Below are positions 43,969 to 51,383 of a stretch of DNA of 64,000 nt, piece by piece. This DNA comes from an uncultured Parabacteroides sp. GTDB lineage: Bacteria > Bacteroidota > Bacteroidia > Bacteroidales > Tannerellaceae. The stretch is from positions 1-64,000 of the forward strand of contig NZ_CABUOD010000024.1 in the NCBI RefSeq assembly GCF_902493135.1. The letters are read 5' to 3'. The notes under the pieces were generated by a model. That model was not told the origin of the DNA. It did no database searches and was given only the letters and a program-made list of their open reading frames with translations. The position numbers and the translations under genes are program-made. Every line of letters begins with the position of its first letter. Positions within the stretch are counted from its first letter, which is position 1.

Positions 43969-46176
43969 ATGAAAAATGTTCTTATTATCGCCTCATCATT
44001 AGTGGCATTGTCGGCACAAGGCAAAACGATCGGGCCTGCCGACTCGCTGAAAATCTCAAAAGACATCTCGCTGGACGAAGTGGTCGTGACCGCAACCAAA
44101 GTAGCCAAAGATACGCCTGTCGCCTACAGTGAATTGACAAAGGACGAGCTGAACCGCCGGAACGACGGGCAGGGAATCCCTTTCCTGATCCTCCAATCGC
44201 CATCCGTGATCATGACATCGGATGCCGGAACAGGTATAGGGTATTCCGGATTCCGGATCCGCGGGACGGATGCCAACCGTATCAACATCACTGTCAACGG
44301 CGTACCGGTAAACGACTCCGAGTCTCACACGGTCTTCTGGGTAAACATGCCGGACTTCGCCTCCTCGGTCGATAACATCCAGATACAGCGTGGAGCCGGG
44401 ACCTCGACCAACGGAGCAGCCGCCTTCGGGGCCACCGTCGCCATGCAGACACAGAAATCGGAGTTGAAACCTTATGCCGAATATTCAGTCTCGGCCGGTT
44501 CGTTCGGAACAGTCAAAAACATGGTCAAGCTCGGAACCGGACTTCTACAGGACCATTTCGTTTTCGATGCCCGTTATTCCAATATCCAAAGCGACGGGTA
44601 CATCGACCGGGCCGATGCCAACATGCACTCCTACTTTGCCTCAGCGGCTTATTACGGAGATAATACCCTGATCCGCCTCCAGACCTTCGGCAGCATCGAG
44701 AAGACCTACCAGGCGTGGACCGGTGTCCCCTCCTATCTGCTGAATGCAGACCGCACCTACAACCCTTGCGGGGAATATGAGGAAAACGGCGTCACCAAAT
44801 ATTACAAAAACCAGACGGACAACTACCGACAGCAGAACTACCATCTGACCGCCAGCCAACGCCTGAGCGACTTCTGGAACATGAACCTGACACTCCATTA
44901 CACGCATGGAACCGGTTACTACGAAGATTACAAAAGCGGAGCCAAATTCAAAAGCTACAAACTGCCTCCTTATATAAACAGCGAGGGAGACACCCTCGCC
45001 AAGACAGACCTTGTCCGCCGCAAATGGCTGGAAAACGACTTTTACGGAGCCATCTACAGCGCCAACTACCGGGGAGAGCGCTTGCAATTCTCCGCCGGAG
45101 CCGCCATCAACCGCTACGACGGCGACCACTTCGGACGTGTCATATGGGCGAAGCAATCAAACAGCCTTCCCGAACCGGACTACGAATATTACCGGAACAC
45201 GGGCGACAAACTGGACTATAATATGTACGCCAAAGCCAATTACCAGTTCCATCCCAACCTGAACGGATATCTGGACATGCAATACCGGGGCATCCACTAC
45301 ACCATCAAAGGCAGCGACGACAAAGCCGGCGACCACGTGGATGTCGACAAACGCTGGAACTTCTTCAACCCCAAGGCAGGCATTAACTTCCAGAAGGGAG
45401 GCCACAACGCATTCGTATCTTTCTCGGTAGCCAACCGCGAACCGAACCGCGACAATTTCACCGAAGCCGGCCCGGACGAACGTCCGCAACATGAGACACT
45501 CTACGATTACGAAGCCGGCTACGGTTTCGGCAATTCCCGCTTCCACATCGGAGCCAACCTCTACTTCATGGACTACAGCAACCAGCTGGTCCTGACCGGC
45601 AAGATCAGCGAAATCGGCGAAGCGCTCACCTCCAATATCAAAGACAGTTACCGGATGGGAATCGAATTGACCGGAGGCGTAGAAATAGCCCGCTGGCTGG
45701 ACTGGAACGGGAACCTGACTTTAAGCCGGAACAAGATCAAGAACTTCACCGAAAGCATCGAGGTCTACGACGCCGACTGGAACTACCTGCGTGAGGACCG
45801 CAACAACTTAGGGACGACCACTATCGCCTTTTCGCCGGACATCATCGCCAACAGCATGTTCAATTTCAGTTGGAAACAATTCAGTGCAAGTTTCAACTCC
45901 CAGTTTGTCGGCCGCCAGTATATCGACAACACCTCTTGCAAAGACCGCTCCATCGATCCTTATTTCGTAAGCAACCTGCGTGTCGGATATGTTTTCAAAC
46001 CGAAGTTCATGAAGGAGATCGCACTCGATGTCACGGTTAACAACCTGTTCAACGAGCAATATGAGACCAACGCCTGGGTCTACTCGGCAATGGTCGACGG
46101 CGAACGCTATAAAGAGGACGGTTATTTCACCCAGGCGGGAACTAACGCAATGGCACGGGTAACATTCAGGTTTTAA
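43969..46176 (+). CDS. TonB-dependent receptor, probable thiamine transporter of the outer membrane
   Basis: The 735-residue product has a TonB-box-like start (ISLDEVVVTATKVAKDTPVA), a plug domain (GFRIRGTDANRINITVNGVP) and a C-terminal 22-strand-type barrel ending in aromatic GTNAMARVTFRF. It is not a SusC protein and has no SusD partner. Control by a TPP riboswitch and cotranscription with PnuT-like and thiamine-kinase genes show that it imports thiamine or a precursor across the outer membrane. Confidence 0.92.
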   Translation: MKNVLIIASSLVALSAQGKTIGPADSLKISKDISLDEVVVTATKVAKDTPVAYSELTKDELNRRNDGQGIPFLILQSPSVIMTSDAGTGIGYSGFRIRGTDANRINITVNGVPVNDSESHTVFWVNMPDFASSVDNIQIQRGAGTSTNGAAAFGATVAMQTQKSELKPYAEYSVSAGSFGTVKNMVKLGTGLLQDHFVFDARYSNIQSDGYIDRADANMHSYFASAAYYGDNTLIRLQTFGSIEKTYQAWTGVPSYLLNADRTYNPCGEYEENGVTKYYKNQTDNYRQQNYHLTASQRLSDFWNMNLTLHYTHGTGYYEDYKSGAKFKSYKLPPYINSEGDTLAKTDLVRRKWLENDFYGAIYSANYRGERLQFSAGAAINRYDGDHFGRVIWAKQSNSLPEPDYEYYRNTGDKLDYNMYAKANYQFHPNLNGYLDMQYRGIHYTIKGSDDKAGDHVDVDKRWNFFNPKAGINFQKGGHNAFVSFSVANREPNRDNFTEAGPDERPQHETLYDYEAGYGFGNSRFHIGANLYFMDYSNQLVLTGKISEIGEALTSNIKDSYRMGIELTGGVEIARWLDWNGNLTLSRNKIKNFTESIEVYDADWNYLREDRNNLGTTTIAFSPDIIANSMFNFSWKQFSASFNSQFVGRQYIDNTSCKDRSIDPYFVSNLRVGYVFKPKFMKEIALDVTVNNLFNEQYETNAWVYSAMVDGERYKEDGYFTQAGTNAMARVTFRF

Positions 46177-46179
46177 ACA

Positions 46180-46794
46180 ATGGAACAACTACTGGAATAT
46201 TTCGGAGTACTGACCGGTCTGCTCTATCTCTTTCTGGAGATAAGGCAGCATCGCGCCATGTGGGTCGTCGGCTTCCTGACTTCCCTTGTCTATGTTTTTG
46301 TCTTTTTCTTTTCAAAGATATATGCGGATATGGGATTGAACATCTATTATGTAGCCATCAGCATATACGGTTTCTGGCAATGGACACGCCGCAGGGGCGG
46401 GCAAGAACAAACAGCGGAAGCCGTAGAAGCAGCTCCCCAGGAGGTGATCCTCTACCGCGACATGACGCCCCGTCTTTTTGCCGGGATCAGTTTTTCCATT
46501 GTCGTCCTGTTTGCGTTGCTCTATTATGCCCTGCATCATTTCACCGATTCGCCGATCCCGGCAGGCGATGCTTTTACCACTGCTGTCGGGATCGTCGCCA
46601 CCTGGATGCTGGCACGCCGGATCGTCGAACACTGGATATTCTGGATCATCGTTAACTGCGTCTCCGTCTATCTTTATTGCCTGCGTGGACTTTATCCCAC
46701 AATGTTTCTCTATATTTGCTACGCCATATTGGCGGCAGTCGGATTATACACATGGAAAAAGAAAGGAATAAGAACAAATGATAGCACCTTATAA
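46180..46794 (+). CDS. pnuT: PnuC-family transporter, probable thiamine transporter PnuT
   Basis: The 204-residue product has about seven hydrophobic helices and the PnuC-family tryptophan-rich motif (IYGFWQWTRR; a second at IFWIIVNCVSVYLYCLRGLY). PnuC proteins carry vitamins by facilitated diffusion with metabolic trapping. Its place, 3 bp after the TonB receptor and overlapping the thiamine pyrophosphokinase gene by 17 bp under a TPP riboswitch, identifies thiamine as the likely substrate rather than nicotinamide riboside. Confidence 0.92.
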   Translation: MEQLLEYFGVLTGLLYLFLEIRQHRAMWVVGFLTSLVYVFVFFFSKIYADMGLNIYYVAISIYGFWQWTRRRGGQEQTAEAVEAAPQEVILYRDMTPRLFAGISFSIVVLFALLYYALHHFTDSPIPAGDAFTTAVGIVATWMLARRIVEHWIFWIIVNCVSVYLYCLRGLYPTMFLYICYAILAAVGLYTWKKKGIRTNDSTL

Positions 46795-47407
46795 TTGCGT
46801 AGTCGTGGCAAACGGCAGCTTTCCGCAAACAGCTTTACCGCTTCGTCTCCTGCACGAAGCCTCTGTTGTCATCGCCTGTGACGGAGCCGTCGAGGCGTTG
46901 GATAAAGCAGGCATCATTCCGACAGCGATTGTCGGCGACCTGGACAGCATCCCGCCCCGCTTCCGCCAACGCTATGCCGACCGCATCCATATCGTGGAAG
47001 ACCAGGAAATAAACGACCTGACAAAATCCGTCCGCTTCGCCCGCCGGTCCGGGCAACAGGAAGTCCTGATCTTAGGGGCTACCGGGCTGCGCGAAGACCA
47101 TACGTTAGGCAATATCTCCCTGCTGATGGACTACGCCCCGCTGTTCCGCCGGGTAGAGATGCTATCGGATTATGGGATCTTCACCCCTATCCAGCAAACG
47201 ACAACACTGGACAGCGAGCCCGGAACCCAAGTGTCCCTTTTCTCCCTTGCCCCATCCGGCAGGATCTCGATATCCGGACTGCGTTGGCCCATCCACAATC
47301 GCCAGCTGACCTCTTGGTGGCAAGGCACATTAAACGAAGCGACAGGCAACAACTTCACCGTCACCCTCTCACCGGACGCCCGGATCATAGTTTACCGCAC
47401 CCTCTAA
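46778..47407 (+). CDS. thiN: Thiamine pyrophosphokinase (thiamine diphosphokinase)
   Basis: The 209-residue product has the family motifs: CDGAVEAL, then VGDLDSIP (metal/ATP site), QEINDLTKSV and GATGLREDHTLGNISLL, and a C-terminal thiamine-binding domain (TPIQQTTTLDSEPGTQVSLF). It converts imported thiamine to thiamine diphosphate in the cytosol, trapping it and supplying the riboswitch ligand. Its start overlaps the end of pnuT. Confidence 0.93.
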   Translation: MIAPYNCVVVANGSFPQTALPLRLLHEASVVIACDGAVEALDKAGIIPTAIVGDLDSIPPRFRQRYADRIHIVEDQEINDLTKSVRFARRSGQQEVLILGATGLREDHTLGNISLLMDYAPLFRRVEMLSDYGIFTPIQQTTTLDSEPGTQVSLFSLAPSGRISISGLRWPIHNRQLTSWWQGTLNEATGNNFTVTLSPDARIIVYRTL

Positions 47408-47469
47408 ATAATACAGTTCAATTTCGGCCGATAAATCATCATTTGTATGTTTCAAATATTCTTAGAACT

Positions 47470-47510
47470 AAAAAAGTCCCGAAGGGGATCTTGCGATCGG
47501 CCTTCGGGAC
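47470..47510 (-). terminator. Rho-independent terminator for the gene at 47590-47934
   Basis: Arms GTCCCGAAGG (47476-47485) and CCTTCGGGAC (47501-47510) are perfectly complementary. On the minus strand the stem is followed by TTTTTT (47475-47470), so it ends transcription coming from 47590. On the plus strand it also lies after the thiamine operon, where the T-run is absent. Confidence 0.8.
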
Positions 47511-47589
47511 AAAATACACCCTCAATTTTACAACTTAGTATTTATTCAAGCCTCACGGCTGTTTAATAAAAATGCGAATCAACCACCTG

Positions 47590-47934
47590 TCACGCAGGCA
47601 ACTTATTCAACTGAGAAGCTTTCCATTCGGGAAAACCATCAATACTGTCATAGATGTGGAACTGCAACTTGTCATCTGCCACCCTTTTCAACTCCGTTTT
47701 GGGAGCAAGCGGCAAACACATGTCATCCACCGCAAACAGTGCTTTTAACAAAACCACATCGTACCCCTCGCGGATTACTTCTTTCTGTAATACCACCGGC
47801 ACATTCAGTCTGGCCAGATAATAAGCAGAACGTTCATACGCGCACCATGCATTACCTTCGAGATATAAGTAGACACCATGCTGGTTGTCTATCTCATTCA
47901 TCAAAACATTTTCGACATCTGCTATACGTTCCAT
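47590..47934 (-). CDS. Conserved-looking hypothetical protein
   Basis: The 114-residue product has no export signal or membrane segment. Features are an N-terminal acidic stretch (IADVENVLMNEIDNQHGVYL), a central EGNAWCAYERSAYYLARLN and an all-soluble alpha-beta appearance. I do not recognise the family. A TATCTTTG-type -7 box read on the minus strand (47991-47984) and a strong terminator at 47470 make it a single-gene unit. It lies between the thiamine operon and the fimbrial cluster and need not belong to either. Confidence 0.75.
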   Translation of the reverse strand: MERIADVENVLMNEIDNQHGVYLYLEGNAWCAYERSAYYLARLNVPVVLQKEVIREGYDVVLLKALFAVDDMCLPLAPKTELKRVADDKLQFHIYDSIDGFPEWKASQLNKLPA

Positions 47935-48035
47935 AATCTTAATTCTTTAAAATCCTCAATCTTTTATATGCAAACTTTTACCGCAAAGATACAGGCTAAC
48001 TATATATCCGCTACCATGCAAAAGTATCAATTATG

Positions 48036-49502
48036 CTACTCAAAACTATCAAACAGTTGATTATCCGCCTCTTTCTTACGTAATTCGTCCAAATTGGCCG
48101 CTGCCCCCTTCACTCCGGCAGCTTTTGCCTGTTCCAACAACTTTCCTGCCTCATCCAGGTTTCCTTCCAGCAGATTCAACACGCCGCGGGCATGTACCGC
48201 TTCGGGACTGTTGCCAGCCTTAGCCAGATACGTACGGGCTGCCTCCAGGTCGTGTTTCGACAAGGCGATATTGGCTGCGTTCAGGTTGGCGACAGGATCA
48301 TCGCCGTACATGCGGACCGCAATCTCGAACACCTCGTTATAGTCCTTGCTGCCGATCTCGTAGCTGTTGGCCACCGCGAACATTTCGCTCAAGCTCAGCT
48401 GCTGCGGACGCGTCTTGATAATCTCGCGGCCTTCCTCAACCGTAAAGAAACGCACCTGGTAAGCGACACGGTAGTCGGAACGGCGCAACGAAGGATAGAT
48501 ATTCTTCAACACATACCGGTAAGGAGCCCCTCCGTCCAGAGCTGCCAGCTTGGCGTCTTTCTTGTCCGGGTCGTCATTACTGTCGATGATAGCCAGCACA
48601 GCCTCCCGCGAAGGGACGCTCCGGTCGGCCTCCACTTTCGCTTTCAGGCCTTCCCAATCTTCGGAACCGTTTTCCAGCGTGAAAAGCTCCGGTTTGAAGT
48701 CATGCTTCTTCCTTATATATTCGGAAAGCGCTTTCACACGATTGCCGGCCAGGACCGTATTGGACTTGTAGCTGCCTTCGGGCGAAGCAAAACCTTTCAG
48801 GATAATGCCTTCGAGCGTGATGTTCTTATCGTTTACGACCGTACTGATCGTATTGTCGATCTTCGCCAGTTCCACCGCATTGTTACGGAAATCCGGCAGG
48901 ATCGCATATTTGCCCACCTGGAAATCCAGATAAGCAGTCCCCACCTCGGCACGATGTTTTACCGTTTCCGCTTCCGGAGAGATATAAGCCAGGGTAGGCT
49001 GTACCTCATACCGTTTGTCGGGACGGGTCAGGACCTTGTCGGCTATCACGAGCGGCGTGCCCTGCGCCTCTTTGCCGCAACCGCACATGTTCGGGACCAG
49101 CACGAAACGGGCGTCTTTCATCCACGCTTCAAACGGGATTACCGTCTTATAGTTGATGACGCTTTCGCTCTTTCCGGCCTGCACGACCAGGAAGCGAGGC
49201 TCATCCTGCAAATTGTTCAACGCGATCTCGCGGTCGTACACTTTCTGGCTGATCCGCCCGTTCAGCAAGATGGAAGGCAAGCCCTCTTTCTGCGAAGCCG
49301 ATTCCAAGACCGGTGTCAGGGAGAGATTCTCACGGGATTTGATCTGGCTGCCGTCGACCGTGATCACGGCATCGATCAGCAATTCGTTTCCTTTTTGCTT
49401 CAATTCGTTACAAACCACTTTTACCGGAGCCTGAGCCAGGATAGCCGGCGAAACGACAGCCAACAGAGCTGCCGCCATATATAATTTCATTGTTTTCTTC
49501 AT
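48036..49502 (-). CDS. DUF3868 / OmpA-like and TPR protein of the fimbrial cluster
   Basis: The 488-residue product has a signal peptide (MKLYMAAALLAVVSPAILAQ), an N-terminal DUF3868-type domain (about 25-180), an OmpA-like region (GIILKGFASPEGSYKSNTVL and RVKALSEYIRKKH) and a C-terminal TPR-like part (about 390-480). DUF3868 genes are regular companions of FimA/Mfa-type fimbrillins and DUF3575 genes in Bacteroidales. It starts 8 bp after the DUF3575 gene. The role is probably outer-membrane or periplasmic anchoring during fimbria assembly; that is inferred. Confidence 0.85.
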   Translation of the reverse strand: MKKTMKLYMAAALLAVVSPAILAQAPVKVVCNELKQKGNELLIDAVITVDGSQIKSRENLSLTPVLESASQKEGLPSILLNGRISQKVYDREIALNNLQDEPRFLVVQAGKSESVINYKTVIPFEAWMKDARFVLVPNMCGCGKEAQGTPLVIADKVLTRPDKRYEVQPTLAYISPEAETVKHRAEVGTAYLDFQVGKYAILPDFRNNAVELAKIDNTISTVVNDKNITLEGIILKGFASPEGSYKSNTVLAGNRVKALSEYIRKKHDFKPELFTLENGSEDWEGLKAKVEADRSVPSREAVLAIIDSNDDPDKKDAKLAALDGGAPYRYVLKNIYPSLRRSDYRVAYQVRFFTVEEGREIIKTRPQQLSLSEMFAVANSYEIGSKDYNEVFEIAVRMYGDDPVANLNAANIALSKHDLEAARTYLAKAGNSPEAVHARGVLNLLEGNLDEAGKLLEQAKAAGVKGAAANLDELRKKEADNQLFDSFE

Positions 49503-49510
49503 AGCGCCGA

Positions 49511-50077
49511 TTATTTAATAAAGTAAATGATAGAAAGAGCAGCCTTCGTCACCCCGAAATAATCTTTCGTCTCGCTCTTCTGAACCGTACCGCACGATGC
49601 GCACGGATATTTATCATAGTCCAGGTGCGCCCATCCGATACCGATCACCGCCTCCATGCTCCAACGATTGCTCAGCAGCCACTGGTAGCCATAGGACAGT
49701 CCGGCTCCGTAGAGGTTGCCCTGGTACCGGTAATTCTCCATATTTTTACTCAGGAACTTGATCCCGCCGACATTATAATCGGCATAATGGGCATGCACCC
49801 CGAGAAAATGGCCGTTAAACTTCTCACATAGCCAATAACGTGCTTCCGGCTGGACCATCCAATGTTTCCAACGCATGTCGTCGCCGAACTTCCATCCGTT
49901 GTAGTTACCGGACAAGTCCAGCGTCCACTTCTTGCTCAATCCCATCTCAACACCGAGGTTGATCGTCGCAGTCGCGTCGTACAGCAAGTTTGACTTTACC
50001 GCAAACTTCTGCCCATAGACGTTCGTCATTCCGGCCAGAAGCAAAAAGAGGAAAAGTACTTTTTTCATACACTTCAT
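49511..50077 (-). CDS. DUF3575-family outer-membrane protein of the fimbrial cluster
   Basis: The 188-residue product has a signal peptide (MKKVLFLFLLLAGMTNVYGQ; an ATG at 50068 is an equal start choice) and a small beta-barrel pattern (LLYDATATINLGVEMGLSKK, WTLDLSGNYNGWKF, terminal ALSIIYFIK). DUF3575 proteins usually sit beside DUF3868 in fimbrillin operons and their function is not established. It is the first gene of a two-gene unit. No strong promoter is visible; TATTTTTG read on the minus strand (50153-50146) is a weak -7 candidate. Confidence 0.87.
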   Translation of the reverse strand: MKCMKKVLFLFLLLAGMTNVYGQKFAVKSNLLYDATATINLGVEMGLSKKWTLDLSGNYNGWKFGDDMRWKHWMVQPEARYWLCEKFNGHFLGVHAHYADYNVGGIKFLSKNMENYRYQGNLYGAGLSYGYQWLLSNRWSMEAVIGIGWAHLDYDKYPCASCGTVQKSETKDYFGVTKAALSIIYFIK

Positions 50078-50354
50078 TTTTAATTATCTTTTATTTTTCT
50101 ATCCTATATTAAACAACAAAGGAGATAATACAGTTTATCCCGACACAAAAATATAATAAGTCTTTACCCTACGCGGTAGGTGCACGTTTCAAGTTTCACA
50201 GGCAAAGCTACCAAGAACAAGGCGTTTGATATAAATACCGATGAAAAAGGGGCAGGACGATAGAAATACCGATTAACACACGGAAATATTATCATGCCGA
50301 TAAAATCATCCAACAGGCTTCACCATAAAAAGGATCAAGAAGACAAAAAGCAGC
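50078..50354. other. Spacer between DUF3575 and the toxin-antitoxin operon, no gene
   Basis: No coding region is seen. The segment AAATACCGAT occurs twice (about 50235 and 50264). The short CCTACGCGGTAGG palindrome near 50168 could form a small hairpin in the leader of the DUF3575 gene. Confidence 0.5.
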
Positions 50355-50419
50355 CAAAAGTTTGATGTATGATTAAAACTTTTCCGTATATTCGCAAAAG
50401 TTTGATATATGATTAAAAC
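50355..50419 (+). promoter_or_regulatory. Direct-repeat operators and promoter of the toxin-antitoxin operon
   Basis: Two 25-bp direct repeats (50355-50379 and 50395-50419) differ at one base (CAAAAGTTTGATRTATGATT start) and repeat at 40 bp. Between them lies TATATTCG (50387-50394), a near match to the -7 box, with TTTG at 50361 inside repeat 1. The arrangement fits autoregulation, with the antitoxin binding either side of the promoter. Confidence 0.75.
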
Positions 50420-50434
50420 GAAAGAGAGGTTTTT

Positions 50435-50686
50435 ATGAGGATTATTAGCAGTCGTGAATTTAATGACAATCAAAAGTTGTACTTTGACTTGGCAGATCAG
50501 AATGAACAAATTATTGTCCAAAGAGGAAAAGACAAGGCTTATATGCTTATCCCCATTACCGAGTCAGATAGATTGTCGACAAGTTCTGCTCTGATAAACA
50601 AGATCAGAGATGCCGAAAGAGCCATTCGCGAAGGAAATACGACAAAAATCAACGATATTGATAATATATGGGAAAGTATTCTATAG
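50435..50686 (+). CDS. YefM/Phd-family antitoxin
   Basis: The 83-residue product has the Phd/YefM fold: an N-terminal DNA-binding part (MRIISSREFNDNQKLYFDLA, EQIIVQRGKDKAYMLIPI) and a C-terminal helix (INKIRDAERAIREGNTTKI) that wraps the toxin. It overlaps the toxin gene by 19 bp, and the repeats upstream are its probable operators. It is on the plus strand, opposite to the surrounding fimbrial genes, which suggests separate acquisition. Confidence 0.92.
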   Translation: MRIISSREFNDNQKLYFDLADQNEQIIVQRGKDKAYMLIPITESDRLSTSSALINKIRDAERAIREGNTTKINDIDNIWESIL

Positions 50687-50949
50687 AAATTGAAAACGAA
50701 GCCAAGAAAGAACTTGCAGCCCATTACAAATCGGGAGACCGGAAAACGATCAAACGAATTGAGAGGATATTTAAGGAGTTAGCGGAAACGCCTTATGACG
50801 GCATAGGTTCGCCCGAACCCCTTAAATATGAACTTTCCGGATATTGGTCAAGACAAATAAATAAAAAAGACAGGCTTATCTATAGAGTAAAAGAAGAAAC
50901 CATTACCATCTACATCGTCTCCGCCATAGGTCATTATGACGACAAATAG
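50668..50949 (+). CDS. YoeB/Txe-family mRNA interferase toxin
   Basis: The 93-residue product matches the Txe/YoeB RelE-superfamily toxins: KRIERIFKELAETPYDGIGS, the PEPLKYELSGYWSRQINKKD core, DRLIYRVKEE and the C-terminal HYDDK. YoeB toxins cleave mRNA at the ribosomal A site. E, R, H and Y residues of the usual active site are present, so the toxin appears intact. It is neutralised by the antitoxin encoded just upstream. Confidence 0.93.
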   Translation: MGKYSIEIENEAKKELAAHYKSGDRKTIKRIERIFKELAETPYDGIGSPEPLKYELSGYWSRQINKKDRLIYRVKEETITIYIVSAIGHYDDK

Positions 50950-51287
50950 AAGAATTGGATACTCTCGCATCCCAAAGTGATAATATCAGACATACGCAAT
51001 CGGGCTAAATGATAAAGGCTACAACAACAAGAACTGTAACTGAAAAAACGATAACCCTTGTTGTTGCAATATGAAGATACAATGTGTACTTCTGCTTATG
51101 CTTACAAAAAACTTTTAGAAAATAACAAACGTTGAAGGCGTAGCCCCTATTTTATAACATTTTCTAAGTATCACTACTTAACTTTCAATTAAGCTCCTGA
51201 CTTTGCTTGATAAAAATTCCGACATTCCGAAACAGGATGTCGGGGAAATAGGAATTTTTGTAAAAAATAAAAACATTGACAAAGAGA
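50950..51287. other. Spacer with nested inverted repeats, no gene
   Basis: No coding region is evident. A nested structure is present: AAAAATTCC (51212-51220) pairs with GGAATTTTT (51252-51260) and encloses CCGACATTCC (51219-51228) with GGATGTCGG (51235-51243), the arms overlapping slightly. Another pair, AACAACAAG (51023-51031) and CTTGTTGTT (51057-51065), could fold downstream of the toxin gene. These may be termination or mobile-repeat remnants. Confidence 0.55.
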
Positions 51288-51329
51288 GAGGCTTCAGTCC
51301 AAGGATACACCTTATGACTGAAGCCTCTT
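51288..51329 (-). terminator. Terminator after the large fimbrial lipoprotein gene
   Basis: Arms AGAGGCTTCAGTC (51288-51300) and GACTGAAGCCTCT (51317-51329) are a perfect 13-bp pair around a 16-base loop. It lies 55 bp after the stop at 51384 and would also stop plus-strand transcription from the toxin gene (TTTACTT follows). Confidence 0.8.
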
Positions 51330-51383
51330 TACTTCTTATACTAAACTACAACTGAAAATGAGAACAATTGATCTATTTAGTGT

